Source: Lamellibrachia columna
Taxonomy: Eukaryota; Annelida; Polychaeta; Sabellida; Siboglinidae
Reading direction: 5' to 3'
Length of the DNA: 64,000 bases
Assembly (NCBI GenBank): GCA_963662155.1
Contig: OY759268.1
Coordinates: 56,146,457-56,210,456 of the forward strand
This document shows positions 13,676 to 28,608 of the stretch, one piece after another. Under the pieces are notes generated by a model that was not told the DNA's origin, made no database searches, and was given only the letters and a program-made list of their open reading frames with translations. The translations under genes were made by a program, and so were the position numbers. Each line of letters opens with the position of its first letter. The stretch's first letter is position 1.

Positions 13676-16500
13676 TAGTGGGCCGCCCTGCCCCAGGTTA
13701 ACCTACATTTAGCTCGGCGCTCGATGACAATCGTATGCGTGGTTGTTGTCTTTGGCCATCTTGCTTTGGATTGTGTTTGTTTAACTGGCTGAGGGAAACG
13801 GAAAAGGAACACAAACAGTAGACACGCTCCATGTGCAATATAAAAGGCAAGTATTCCGTTTTTATATTGTCCTCTCACCTCGAACCCTTCAGACTATGCT
13901 TCCCTTCAGCAGACCATCAAGTTTATTTTGTGAAACTGCGACAATGTTCCATACAGGTGTTGACAATTTTGATTTGTCTGAATGGTCGTTAATTGATTAG
14001 AAGATATCAACTTGATAATAATTACAACAGTACATCTCCAGCGAACACCTGCTACGTCCGGACAGTTTCTAAATGAACGATGTGTTTCCCTTGTAAAAGT
14101 CGTTCTAATGAGTGGATACGTGATGAACGCGGGAAAAGGTATTATATTAGGTTTTGTCTTCCTTTTCAAGCAGACTTTCAAATGGGTTTTCAAGTGATAT
14201 CTGCAAAATACATTATCAAAGAGCAGGCATAAAAATGACGGAACACTGCGTCGAGGTTTACTTGTGACGTCGGAGTAACGCTTATTTGCGAGGTACATGA
14301 TTTAAAAAATTAAATCGCTCGGTTGCAATTTGGTAAAAATAAATGTGTGTTGCAGATAAGATATATTGAAAACCTCCAAATACTGTGCTTATATTTCCAG
14401 ATAACTAGTAATTTGTAATGATAAAATATCTTGATTGGTTTTCGTGTATGTCACTAATTTGTGGATATTGTTTTCATTATGGTCCATACCGACACAGCAC
14501 ACACTGTGTTCATATGCGGTATGCGTTGCAACAACTGTAACCTTAATAGCCACATCAAAGTTGTCGTTGTCCGCATGCGAAATTACGTGTATTATATAGC
14601 ACCGTGAATGAGAAATCCCCCTTCGCCGTCACCTGTTATATTGGACAAAGTAATACATTGTTGTCACTGACACCCAGAGGGTTGTTTTGAAAATAGATGC
14701 AAATGTTTGAGAAATGGCAGATGTTGTTCAATTTTGGGAAATGTAAATGCCTACACACAGGACATGGGAACTTGAATGTAAACTATAAAATGGGAGATAC
14801 TGTTCTGGGTACTACTGTAAAAGAAAAGGACTTAGGAGTTACAATAAGCGCTGATATGAAAGTTTCAGACCAGTGTGATATTGCAGCTTCAAAGGGTAAT
14901 CAAATTCTTGGATTGATTAGAAGAAACATAACATACAACGGAAAAAAGCTAATTATACCTCTTTATAAAGCAATAGTTAGACCTCATTTAGAATACTGTA
15001 TACAACCATGGAGACCATATCGTAAGAAGGATATAGATACGCTTGAACGCATACAAAGGAGAGCAACTAAAATGATTCCAGAACTGTGATACCTTAGTTA
15101 TGAAGAACGCCTGAAAGAATGTGGTTTAACAACTCTAGAGACAAGGAGGTTAAGAGGAGATCAGATCGAAGTTTTTAAGATATTGAATGGGTATGAAAAT
15201 ATTGATAGAAATATGTTTTTCTCACTCAAGAAGGATAGCAGAACTAGAGGACATGAGGTAAAATTAGTAAAGGATCAGGAAGCACTCATTCTCACGGAGG
15301 ACAATAAATGAATGGAACAATTTGTCTACAGATTGTGTAACTGTTAGCAGCGTGAATATGTTTAAAAACAAGGTAGACACATATCTCAGGAGGGCGGGTT
15401 ATAAGTAGATGAACATTGTTGGACTCTCGATAAGCCAATGGCTTCCTTGTCCACTTGCCATCTGGGCCTTTGGCTTGGATGGCAACTCTTGTTAAATCTT
15501 GTTAAATTAATTATACTTTACGTGGGTCGTTTCCCTGAATATATTCCTGTATACCATAAAGGCATTTTTGCTTTATAAACTTTGTAGTAAAAAAAATCTT
15601 GATAAATTCACCGATGTGGCGTCATGAATGCAGCAAATTGCGTCCCAAGTCTGTTTTTTTTTAGTTAAATGAGATTACTATTTGAATTTGATTGATGGTA
15701 GCTTTATATATTGACAGCATTAAACGTGCATTTAAACAGAATCACTCTTAAATTGTGATAAGTACAAAGCAAACCATATTTAACATTCAACTACCAGTAT
15801 AAATTACTAAATTTAACCAATTTGGATTCATAATGTTAATTAATGAGAACTGAATGGAGTATTCAGTTCCCAGACACCATAACATCAATGTTCTTACAGA
15901 CTAAATCAATTATTTAAATGAGTTTCTTACCTGTTATGTAGAGATACATTTGGATGTATACATACCTTACCACACAATACAGTAATTACTATGCAATTTA
16001 ACAAAGTCAACAAGTAGCCACCCTTCCCTGCCATCTGTGTTGGACAAAATGATAAACAGCTGAGATTAATATGCAGTTTTGGTGAGTCGTTACAAACATA
16101 TTACTTTATTTGTCACTGTACCCGGCATCACAGCGGCAATTGTATCGCAAAGCTGGCTAATTAGAAAAGTCTGTGATGTGCTTTCCGCAACATGACGTAT
16201 ATTCAATTTCACGTCGTTTTGCGTCAATGTTTTTTTTTCATTTAAGATAATCAGTCGAATAGATTTCAGAAACTCTTTGAGGGTTTTTCATTTGCTTGTA
16301 GGGGCAGGGAGTGGACATATATTGTAGGGGTGACGAAACTCGCTTACTGTATAAAGTTATGTGAACGATGAGACGGATGAGAAAGTAACTTAAGGGATTG
16401 AGGCGGGTGCACACGTGACAAGGGTGAAACAAGCAGGAGGAACGGGGTATACTTGAGAGGTTGAACGGTTTGTCTGCATCTTTGCGTCATAGTCATACGT
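13676..16500 (+). repeat. Dispersed repeat R, second plus-strand copy, split by a LINE
   Basis: Shares the head, body and 3' section of the copy at 7,755-10,710 in the same order. It is interrupted at 14,701-15,507 by a 3' LINE fragment; R sequence resumes with CTTTACGTGGGTCGT, which is contiguous in the copy at 33,218. The 38-bp unit is single here (13,869). No coding frame. The LINE arrived after this R copy. Confidence 0.75.
14701..15507 (+). mobile_element. CR1-like LINE fragment C, RT 3' part and 3' UTR, inserted in repeat R
   Basis: Encodes the C-terminal reverse-transcriptase region: FNFGKCKCLHTGH, LGVTISADMKVS, LYKAIVRPHLEYC and RRATKMIPEL (open to 15,089, where a TGA breaks it), then homologous sequence to about 15,410. 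The 3' UTR contains GTTGGACTCTCGATAAGCCA and GGCTTCCTTGTCCACTTGCC and ends in a doubled CTTGTTAAAT motif, like the short terminal repeats of CR1 elements. It is 5'-truncated. The best-preserved copy of this family here. Confidence 0.9.
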
Positions 16501-16795
16501 TAACGGATTTGATGCTGAAAATGACGATGTATCTTCAATAAATATACATATTAAATAGTCATTCGTAAGGGTCATTTCAGACCTCTCTAGTATTCGTAAG
16601 ATTTGTGGATATACATGGATACACCCCCTCCTTTTTTGATGGTCTTGTAAGATTAAATATATACACTTCTGTTAGTTCACATAGATTCGAATTGTAACGT
16701 TTTAACCACGTTTCGCTTAATCAAATTATTTACAATTTTAGATCAAGCTACTCTATATAATTATTTAATTTACTAGTATTCTTTGATAATCAATG

Positions 16796-17765
16796 CAAAT
16801 GTCATGAAGATATAACGCATGATGCAATGGTGGTAGTTGCTTTATTTGTATGACGATATTAGGTCCCCCAAAAGCGTATTTTATGCGGATTAATGTCTGC
16901 CCTTCGACTTATTCGGTTTCTGCTTATTTAGTAAGAAAATATCCCTACGCTGACTAGTCTCCTCAACTGCTGACGAGACTAGCGAAGTCGGATAACTCAC
17001 TAATAGTCCCAGAACTGACGAACCTCGGGTATGGTGACTGGCTACGGGCGCTGGAGCTGCCAAACATTTACTGTGGAAGCGAAAGAGGAGACATGAAAAA
17101 TTCCCACCCAATCGCATGTATGTTTGCATGCTGAATCAAAACCCTAGGAATGTGGAATACTGGAATATTACATTATATAGCATAGAAGCTGTAACACCAT
17201 CTTAAGACCACTGCCTGAATAAGTGAATTGACGTGGCTAGTTCATTGGTACATTATCACGCCTATTAATTGGACATATCTAAATGTACTCTCGGTATTCA
17301 ATATGTTCGATGTCCACCTGATCACTTTGGATGTTTTGATCTAGCGAATTCTATAATTATATACATACTGTGTGTTTTTTAGTCAAAATTGCAAAGAAAT
17401 GTTCAAAGGTTTTACTTTGTGGTTTTTCATAAACGATGTCGAATAATAACTGCAGATTATATGGTAAGAAAGTTTTGTTTGCTTTCATTCATTGTAATGA
17501 CAGTTTTTCATGTTCCAAAATCAGAACAAATGTCATGACGGCATAATGCATGATGCAATGCTGGTAGTTGCTTTATTAGTATGACGATATTAGATCCCAA
17601 AAAACGTATTTTATGCGGATTAATGTCTGCCCTTCGACTGATTCGGTTTCTACTTATCTGGTAAGACGATATCCCTACACTGACTGATCTCAACCACTGC
17701 TGACGAGATTAGCGAAGTCGGATAACTCACTAATAGTCCCAGAACTGGCGAACCTCGAGTATGAT
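16796..17765 (+). repeat. About 240-bp direct duplication, copies at 16,796-17,045 and 17,523-17,765
   Basis: The two copies are about 85-90% similar by eye and share TATTTTATGCGGATTAATGT, CTGCCCTTCGACT and ACTAGCGAAGTCGGATAACT followed by CACTAATAGTCCCAGAACTG. About 480 bp of unrelated AT-rich sequence separates them. A short piece (ACTAGCGAAGTCGG) also occurs at 27,475. Class unknown; a SINE-like or other non-autonomous repeat is possible. Confidence 0.75.
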
Positions 17766-17859
17766 TTTGAAATGTCGATACGTTCTGCAGAATAGCCACT
17801 GTACTGGTACGTGGCGAATTCAGGGGTCAGACGACAGTTACACGAGTGTGTAGTGCCTA

Positions 17860-18180
17860 AAAATAAGTAATTTGTTGGTGATATTTCGTGATGGGTATCC
17901 GATAGACGTTAACTTCATTTTGCACCGCATTTTGAACGTTCAGAGTTTTATATTTACGTACGTGCTAGGGGGCCGTCTTACATCCACACCTGTGGCGTGC
18001 TATATAGACAAATCACCTGGTAAAAAGTATATTTACCTAGATAATTAAATACAGTTACGAAAACAGCGGTAACAAAGATTACTTGTACTCTAAAACGCAC
18101 ATTTCACAGTTACTACTGTCTTGGAACGAAGTCCAAGCTCATACTAGTTGAGTTATGGTATATTTACCAAGATAAAGACT
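17860..18180 (-). repeat. Inverted partner of 5,641-6,000
   Basis: See 5,641-6,000. This copy joins a minus-strand CR1-like fragment at 18,180, just as the other copy joins a plus-strand one, so the composite is the repeated unit. Confidence 0.65.
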
Positions 18181-19795
18181 CAGAATATATGTTCATGGTA
18201 AATTATATAAATAATGGTAACGTAATGTACGATGCCAATCGAGATAACATAATTAGCCTCACAGAATAAGTAGTAATGAGTTTATTCATACATATATCTA
18301 TATTAAAAACACTTAAAAAACAATTTCCTAAGACATCTGCCGTTTCCCTATCAGAGTATGTGAATGTAGATTTAGGATCATTAGGGTCTAAGTTCAGGCC
18401 TGAAACCACCTTCCTGATTCTTGGTTTGGAGTTCAAATGCGGCCATGCTGCTTTAGGGTTTGACTTAACCTATGTTGCTACCTTCATTTCATATTCCTTC
18501 TGTATCCTCCTCGTTTTTTTACGGACTTGATTTCGAGACCTACAATATTCAATATAGTATTTCCCTTCTTTTGTCTCCACTCAACGATTCCATGAAGTGT
18601 GTTTTTTCTTTTCTTTATTGATTCCTTGTTTAAGGGTACTTTTCCTTCATGTCTGTTAATATTACTCACTAGTCGATGAGGGAAGAATTCATCCTCTACC
18701 TTTTTAATATATTTTTAAAACCAAACCATTGGAGGATCATAGTGATAGTGCCAAATATATCACTCCAGTCTGAGTGGTCTTTTAGCCTTCGTATTTTATA
18801 ATCACGTTGGTCGTAACAATATTTTAGTCGTTTATGATTTGCTATTTCTGCATAGCGCCTAAATGTAATAATAATGACATAATGATTACTGTTATCAAGT
18901 GGGCTTTCGAACACTTTATCATCTATCATACATTTTTAAAAACTAAATCAAGCGTGTTCGATTGATTTTCTACTCGCCTCCTTGTGGAAGTGTGACGTGT
19001 GAACTGTGACGTGTGACGTGCTGGAAGAGAACAACATATCTTATACCTTCTTTAAATTTAGAATCTGGGCTACTAGTATTATCTGAGGGTGTGCACCAGT
19101 TTTGCCAGTCTAGATACGGATAATTAAAATATCCAAGCAAGATAAAATGTAGGTGTTTATAGTATGTTGCCTCTTGATCAATTATGTAAACTTTGTTGAA
19201 CGTTTTATCTCAACCCATACCGATTCTTGAAAGTTGGACTCCAAGCTTAGGTAGGGTGTTGCTTTATGTGTTTATGAGTATATATAGAAACTCCTCCTCA
19301 TTGGTTATTGTTATGGAATAAATCATAGTCACTCAAATAAAGTTCAGCTATGTTTAGAAAAATGTTCTGGTTTTTCGGTTTAATCTCAGTGATTCCTATC
19401 ACTATACACTTATGCAATACGACTCTAACTTTGAACTGTCAGCGTTTGTGTAAAAACATTTTAACTGTTTATGAGCTTAATTTGTATGTACATAGTTTTT
19501 CTGGTTATATGACCTTTTTTGTATCCTCGTAATCCCTTCTCCTCCCTTCTCGTACCTCCCTTCGGGGCTTCAATTTTGCCATTTTTCTGGCCCGTAGCGG
19601 ACTTCTCACCTTGCATTTCCCGTCATCATTTCTTTTGACCTGACGTCCTCTAGGAGTTGCTTTCCTTCCTCTCTTTCTTTCTTTTTTAGCCATTAAGCAA
19701 TTGTGGCTCCGGCGAAATGTTGCGCAGCCCTTTAGTTGGGAGGTGGGCCACCACCTGCGCATAAGCGGGGCCGGGGGTTTATTCCCCTACTTTTT
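18181..19795 (-). mobile_element. CR1-like LINE fragment D, 5' half
   Basis: Reading on the minus strand from 19,795: a very basic open frame (19,762-19,505, rich in Arg/Lys, with MAKKERKRGRK), then the endonuclease start, GITEIKPKNQN (catalytic Glu in ITEIKP), the SDYDLFHNN segment, a GGVSIYTHKH segment and an LGYFNYPYLDW-like GDFN region about 19,110. The linker follows (HSDWSDIFGT, about 18,780; RKNTLHGIVEWRQKK, about 18,600). Frameshifts and stops occur throughout. This copy extends furthest 5' in the window. Confidence 0.8.
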
Positions 19796-20109
19796 TGTAT
19801 ATTATTTTAGATACTCTAGCTAGTACTACATACGTATAATTATGCATGTTGTGAAGAGCAGCAAGGGTTTTTGATAGACTACCTTTGACAGTTTGATAGC
19901 TACAGTTGAAATATCACTAATGTTAAATCTTATCTGGTATTGTTTACTAATTGGTCATACATACCAGTTAATCAGTAATGCACCAGGCTGTGCACAATTT
20001 GTGGTAGACATTGTCACTATTATTGCGTGCACAGCGTCAATCCTTGTTGGATAAGAATAAAATTGGATTGGCCATTACCAACCTACCAAGTAGTTTGTGT
20101 ATTGATATT
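19796..20109. other. No recognisable feature
   Basis: AT-rich spacer between a minus-strand and a plus-strand LINE fragment. Nothing recognised. Confidence 0.35.
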
Positions 20110-22335
20110 AACTGAAAAAGGGTTGCATGTCCCCATGTAATTATAAACACAAATACACCGGGAATCAACAGGGTATCGAGCTGCGAAAAACACAAGAAAT
20201 AGGTATTCAGGTTAAATTAAGCCACACAGACTGGAGCGAGATATTTTGCACTAACACTATACATTTCATCCCTCATGGACTAGTGGCTAACATTAATATA
20301 CATAAAGAGGAAGCACCTCAAACAAGGAACCAGTTAAGACAATTAAGAAGAAACACCCTTTATGGAAGAGTTATGTGGAGACCAAAAAAGCGAATACTAT
20401 ACTGAATATTGTAGGGCTAGAAATCAAGTGCGTAAAATAAAGAGGATGATGCAGAAGGAATTTAAGACGAAGCTAGCAACACAAGCTTAATCAAACGCTA
20501 AAGCAGTACGGAAGTATATGCACTCTAAAAACCAAGAATCTTGAAGGTGTTTCAGACTTGAACATATACCTTAATGATCCTAAAGCACACTATGATAGAG
20601 AAAAGGCAGATGTCATAAGAACATTTTTGTCAAGTGTTTTTACAATAGAGCCAGATTGTGACATCCCTCATATTTCACCAGTGGAGTTAAAATAAAACAT
20701 GGACTAATTGGCTACTGATGAGGACGTTATAAAAAACTTGTTAATTTTAATGTGTGTAACTCAATAGGAACAGATGGTGTTAACCCTAGGTTGTTGAAAG
20801 AGTGTTCTAATAATGTATGTATACCACTAGCTAGGCTATTTAATGAATCACTTGCTGTGGGTGTAATACCAAATAATTGAAATATGGAAGGATATCTGCT
20901 ATATTTAAGAAAGGTAGTTGTAAAAAGGCATGAAATCATAGACAAGTCAGTCTTACAAGTAGAGCTAGATTCTATACAAATCACTGGAACACTGTGTGAA
21001 AGACCATATTGTTAGAAATATGACGAGAAATGAACTTTTCAGTATGCAACAGTTGGGTTAACTAAAGGTCGTTCTATTGTACTCCAAAATAGGAATTCCT
21101 CCAAATCTACTAATTGAAGCAGTAGAACAAATTAGTATACCACGTGCTAGATTGTTCAACTTGTCATTAAAAGAGAGGGTGGTTCCTGTTGAAAAGAAAG
21201 AAGCAAACAGAATACCATTATTTAAAAACGGTTCAAGAAATAAGTCAGAGAATTACAGACCAGTGAGTTTAACATCGGTGATTTGTAACTTATAGAAATA
21301 GAGACCATATGGTGGACTTCCTTGGTAGGTGTAAATTGTTAAATCCACCCCATCATCGATTCCTAAAAGCAAGGTCATGCTTAACAAATGTGTTATGTTT
21401 TTTGGAAGAAATCACTAAGTGGCTAGACGAGGGAACACCAGTAAATATAATTTACTTGGATTTTCATGAACCTTTGGACAAAGTGCCAAATCAAAGATTA
21501 CTACCTAAATAAAAAGTCCATGGTATCGGGGACGGCATAATTGGCTGGATAGAACAATGGCTGACTGACAGAAGACAGCATGCTGTAGTAGATGGGGAGG
21601 TTTAAAACTGGAAATGTGTTTTGAGTGGGGTACCACAATGATCAGTATTAGTACCTTTATTATTCTTAATATATTTAAATGACTTGACGATGATATAACA
21701 AGCAATGTACTGAAATGTGCAGATGACACAAAGGTGTTTAGAATGGTTAACAACGATGGTGATAAACGACATTTACGAAATAATCTAGACAAATTAATGG
21801 AATGGTCTGAGAAATGACAGATGTTGTTACATTTTGGGAAATGTTAATGTTTACATACAGGACATGTGAACTGGGATGTAAACTGTCAAATAGGAGATAT
21901 TGTTCTGGGAAATACTGCAAAAGTATAGGACTTAAGAATAAAAATATGTGCTGATATAAAAGTTGCAGAGCATGGTGGTATTGCAGCTTCGAAGGGTAAT
22001 CAAACTCCTGGGTTGATTACTAGAAATATAATATAAGATGGGAAAAAAGCTAAGTATACCTCTATATAAAGCAATAGTTAGGCCTCGTTTAGCGTACTGT
22101 ATACAAGCTTGGAAACCATATCGTAAGAAGGATATATATACGCTTGAACGCATACAAAGGACAGCAACTAAAATGATTCCAGAACTTAGAGACGTTAGGT
22201 ATGAAGAATGACTGAAAGAACGTGGCTTAATAAACCTACAGATAAGTTCAAATTGACATTTTTAAGATATTGAATGGGTATGAAAATATTGATAAAAATA
22301 TGTTTTCTCACTCACGAAAGCTAATTGAACTAGAG
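20110..22335 (+). mobile_element. CR1-like LINE fragment E, linker plus reverse transcriptase
   Basis: Linker (HTDWSEIFCTNT at 20,223; RRNTLYGRVMWRPKK at 20,345) followed by most of the reverse transcriptase: NYRPVSLTSVICNL (21,250-21,292), LKARSCLTNVLCFLEE, IIYLDFHEPLDKVP (degenerate YLDFxKAFDxVP), a GVPQG-like segment at 21,628, the ADDTKVF box at about 21,722 and the C-terminal region to 22,330. Many frameshifts, stops and small deletions. Inactive. Confidence 0.85.
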
Positions 22336-22339
22336 GACA

Positions 22340-23575
<1,236 letters not shown>

Positions 23576-25020
23576 GGCAAAACAGATTTAACAATATTTA
23601 ACAAGATTGCCATCCCAGACAACAAGTTCCAGATGGCAAGTGGGCAAGGAAGCCATTGGCTTATAGAGAGTCCAACAATTTTCTCAACTACGTGTAGCCC
23701 GCCCTTATCAAATATTTGTCAATTATATTTTTTAATATATTCACATTAGTAGCATTAACACAAGCATTCGGCAGTTTGTTCCATTCATTTATCACCCTCT
23801 GTGGGAAAGATTACTTTCTCGTGTCCAAACTTCACTGCTCCTTAACGAATGCTGTTTTGTGTCCTCTGGTTCTACTGCCTTCTTTAAGTTTGAAGAACAT
23901 ATTCCCATCAACATCCTCATAACCGATCACTATTTTAAACACTTCTATTTGGTCTCCTCTTAGTCTCCTTGTCTCTACTGTTGTCAAACCATATTTTAAT
24001 AAGCGACTTTCGTAACTAAGGTGTCTCGATTCTGGAATAATTTTAGTTGCTCTCCATTGTATTCTTTGTAGCTTGTCTATGTCCTCTTTACGATACGGCC
24101 TCCATGCTTGAATACAATATTCCAAATGTGGTATAACTTTTGCTTTGTACAGTACAAATAGCTATTTATCCTTATACGTGATAATTCTCCTAATTAGCCC
24201 TACAATTTGATTTATTTTCGAAGCAGCAATCCCATATTGCTCTGAAACTTTCATGTCAGCACTAAATGTTACTCCTAAGTCCTTTTCTTGTGTGGTTCTA
24301 CTTAGTACAGTATCTCCCATTTTATATTCTTCATCCATGTTTCCATGTCCTATGTATATATTTTTACACTTTCAAAAATTGAATAACATTTCCCATTTTC
24401 TGACCATTTTACTGATTTATCTAGATCATCCTGTAAACTTTGTTTATCTGTATCATTAGTAACCTTTCTGAATACTTTTGTGTCATCTGCAAATGTGGGT
24501 ACTTTGCTAGATATGTCATCATCCAAATCATTTATACATATTAAAAGAGTACAGGGTCTAATACCCCACTCAAAACCGATTTCCAGTTTGAAATCTCACC
24601 ACCTACTATTATTCTCTGTCTTCTGTGTGTAAGCCACTTTTTTATCCAGTTGATTACATCATTACCTATACCATGGGCTTTTAGCTTAAGTAACAATCTG
24701 TGATGTGACAAAAGCTTTCTGAAAATCTAAGTAGAAAACATTCACTGGTGACCCGTCATCTACCCACTTTGTAATTTCTTTAAACAAAACAAAAGAGAAT
24801 GGTAAGACATGACCTTGCTTTTAGGAACCCATGTTGAAATGTATTTATTAATTTATGCTTTACAAGGAATTCCGCCATGTGGTCTATAATTAATGTTTCG
24901 AGTAATTTACATACAACTTATGTTAAACTCACTGCTCTGTAATATTCAGGATTTTCCATCTATCTCTTCTTAAATAGCGGCGTTATGTTTGTTTCTTTCA
25001 ATTCTAACATTATAATACAG
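23576..25020 (-). mobile_element. CR1-like LINE fragment G, reverse transcriptase to 3' end
   Basis: Minus-strand copy whose 3' terminus (TTTAACAATATTTAACAAGA on the plus strand) abuts fragment F at 23,576, giving tail-to-tail LINEs. The 3' UTR matches those of fragments C and 22,650-22,790. Coding remnants going 5': MEYCIQAWRPYRKEDIDKL, LRGDQIEVFK (23,832-24,125), an ADDTKVF-equivalent near 24,480, and the YLDFQKAF region near 24,730. Stops and frameshifts throughout; 5'-truncated. Confidence 0.85.
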
Positions 25021-25284
25021 AAGAATATTCCTGCAACTACAAAGCCACCATACTAGGAAAATGTAGTACATTTCAAGGGAAGGTTGATGACCTGACCACG
25101 GAGGCCACCGCCACTGTCAGGAAGAAACCTACATATTTAGTAAAAAAGGTTTAACGTTTATCACCGAAACAACCATGTGTCCTCTTTGTTCAAAATGAAC
25201 ATTGACTCTTAAAAGCATCCGTGTTGGCAACAGTCTGCAGTTAAAACACTTTTAAATGAAGTTGTAATAGTGTAATGTAATGTT

Positions 25285-25935
<651 letters not shown>

Positions 25936-26783
25936 AGCCGTGCTATATTTCACGGTATTGCATAAATTGTACTGTATTAAAAGATAATAGTATTGTTTGA
26001 ATTATACTTAATTATATTTAAATTCAGTATAATGATAACCATTTTCTAACTTCTTTTATTGCAACTAAGTTAGTTACTTTTTACATAAGGTTCGAAATAT
26101 CTAAAATGTTAAACACTGTCCGGGTCAATGCCGATGCTGATTATATGCTTGACTTCCATAATCTCGTCGATCACATGATGCAGTAAGAAATTTCACCAAA
26201 GTTTTTTTTTAATTCGTTTAGTTTCCTTTTCACTTCAACTAACGCTACACCAAACCTTCAGTCAATTAATAGTTCGTCTGCTGATTTCACACTCAAAACT
26301 AACTTGTGTGTGTTGTGGATATTAGGTTAGATTTTTCGCAAAACGAATTTGAAATGAGGCTAAAGAAAAACAATCGAATTGAGGAGCTGCAACATATTAA
26401 ATTAATCTACAATCTACAATCCCACGAATGAAAGGTGACACCTTTATTTTTTGAAATACCTCGTATATCAAGAGTTCTTAGTGGTTTACATGGTTAACCA
26501 AATGTTCGCTACGTAAAACGCTAACTTCCAACAATTGCAGAAACCACATTTTTGCTAGTAAAATCAATACTATTTCAGTTTATGTAATAGTTTACCTAAA
26601 CAATGTATCTTTTTTTTTCAGATACAAAACCTTGTTATCTTATGCTACAAAGATAACAATTCATATGTATCGTGTATCTGAATTTATAAGCTGGGACATA
26701 AAACATATGTGTTAAGTTGTGTTTTTTAACACAAAGTCAGTACGAAATTATTCCACCCCAGCGATTTTTATTCGAATAAACGG
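25936..26783. other. No recognisable gene
   Basis: AT-rich sequence without similarity to the other repeats of the window. No coding frame of note. Confidence 0.4.
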
Positions 26784-26978
26784 ATGATTGTGTTATCTGT
26801 GATTTTGTTAAGCTGGGTCCGTTGTAGTTTGGTTCATTCAAATAACAAAGTTAATTTGCACCACATTTCCCACCAAAAACCTTTTAGTTGCGAAGGTAAT
26901 ATTGTAAAATATAATGTCACTTTAAACGATGCTGTACATGGAGTAAATTGCTTGCATCAAATATTAAAATTACATTAA
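26784..26978 (+). CDS. Possible small secreted protein, unassigned
   Basis: A 64-codon open frame beginning with a plausible signal peptide (MIVLSVILLSWVRC, hydrophobic stretch at residues 2-12), followed by a short polar region with Cys at about 37 and 57. It lies in a region otherwise free of known repeats and ends in TAA. No splice sites or polyadenylation signal clearly support it and I recognise no family. A chance open frame in AT-rich DNA is at least as likely. Confidence 0.2.
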   Translation: MIVLSVILLSWVRCSLVHSNNKVNLHHISHQKPFSCEGNIVKYNVTLNDAVHGVNCLHQILKLH

Positions 26979-26999
26979 TCAATTATTCCGAAGGAACAA

Positions 27000-27844
27000 C
27001 ACCATGTCAAGATCAAAAATAATGCCGACACGTTCTTTATCCATCAAAATGTCACATCAACCGCCGCTGCGTCCCATCCAAGTCATCGTTCGTAATTACA
27101 GAAAAACAACGAGTACGTGCGCAACCTCGGTTGGGTTATGTCACGCCAAAATGGTTCCAGCGGGCCAGTTTTTGGCTGGACCGGGCCGGAATGCATAAGG
27201 TCTTACTGTAAATTGGCTTAACCTAAATTGACTGGGGCATTATAAAAACATTGCAGGTGGGGCACCTTGAGCCACACAAAGCACTTCAGGCTCACACCTG
27301 GTTCAGATTGCACATGACAAGAGATGTCATTCCATCTTGGTATGGATTTCCAAGCAACATATTTATGTCTCGCTAATATCCAATTTTAAAAACGATTGAT
27401 ACAATTTGTTGAGTGAATTGTACTTCTTATGCAAATCAATGCACCCTTCCCATTATCTGGTGCATTACTTGCAACTAGCGAAGTCGGGGAACTGCCGGGG
27501 AATCCTATGATTTAACACTGGCAAGATATTATTTGTAGGCATACTTTGTTCGCGTGTAATGACAGTTAACATCAGTGAGATATACTATATAAGTATTGCA
27601 ACTATAATGTTCGAATGTAATGCATTTTATGCTGGTTTTCCATGCAAAAATATGCTTGAACTCTCCTAATAATTTCCTTCGCCGGTTAACACAGACACAG
27701 TACTGTCTGATGCCGAGACAGTGTGTCATTGTCGTTTTAGTTTACTGTGTTATGTTGAGTGAAGCAAATTATATAATTATGTACACATGCCCTACGTGTG
27801 TATTCATGTTCGTGTGTAAATTATTGACATTTGTTTACTGCCGT
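27000..27844. other. No confident gene; weak hydrophobic frame at 27,709-27,847
   Basis: Contains CTAGCGAAGTCGG at 27,476, shared with the duplication at 16,796-17,765. From an internal Met at 27,710 a frame reads MPRQCVIVVLVYCVMLSEA, which resembles a signal peptide, then a Cys-containing tail to 27,847. No exon structure supports it. Otherwise nothing recognised. Confidence 0.25.
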
Positions 27845-27846
27845 TA

Positions 27847-28073
27847 AATGGCAAAAGGGAGCAAGTGACATTTCAGCCAATTTTCAGATGTTTGCATAAT
27901 TGTGTTTAAAGCAGCAAACCCTATATATATTGTTGCTGTATGGTAATAACATATAGAACATCACTGGAATTACAATGACAAAAGGAAGTATGTGACAAAT
28001 GTAACCACATATGAAAATGACAGAAAGAAGCAAGTTACGGAAATAAAAATGTCACTTGCTCCCTTTTGCCATT
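27847..28073. mobile_element. 227-bp MITE with perfect 27-bp terminal inverted repeats
   Basis: 27,847-27,873 and 28,047-28,073 are exact reverse complements over 27 bp (outer part AATGGCAAAAGGGAGCAAGT). TA dinucleotides flank both ends (27,845-27,846 and 28,074-28,075), the target duplication expected of Tc1/mariner-type transposition. The interior repeats TIR-like pieces (AATGACAAAAGGAAG, AATGACAGAAAGAAGCAAGT). No coding capacity, so non-autonomous. Identical TIRs suggest fairly recent activity. It sits exactly at the outer edge of the left arm of the large inverted duplication. Confidence 0.8.
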
Positions 28074-28308
28074 TACTGAAGACGACATTTCAAATATGAG
28101 TTTCCAAGATTATGCCAAGTAACGAACTGTTTTATATTGGTATTCTGCGCAATTTGCTCATATAGCTTTTGTTGTTAAAGTTACTTTATCCGTACGTACT
28201 CAAAACACAATAAGATATTGAATAAGATATTGCTATTACATTGGTTTAATACGTAAAACAAGCCAGTTCTTATGTAGCGCAGTACTTACACGTTCAAAGC
28301 GCTTTACA

Positions 28309-28608
28309 CTCCACCCACTGGCATATATTATACTTCACCCTGGCACACATTATGCTTCACCCTGGTACACATTATACTTCACCCTGGCAGACATTATACT
28401 TCACCGTGGCAGATATTATACTTCACTCTGGCACACATCATACTTCACCCTGGTATACATTATACTTCACCCTGGCAGACATTATACTTCACCCTGGTAT
28501 ACATTATACTTCACCGTGGCAGACATTATACTTCACCGTGGCAGACATTATACTTCACCCTGGCAGACATTATACTTCACCCTGGCAGACATTATACTTC
28601 ACAATGGC
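28309..28608 (+). repeat. 22-bp minisatellite, about 13 copies (left arm)
   Basis: Period 22 bp, core ACTTCACCCTGGCAGACATT. The inverted counterpart in the right arm has about 29 units (36,110-36,748). Homogeneous apart from CCGTGG and GGTATAC variants. The open frame through it is a repeat by-product. Confidence 0.95.
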
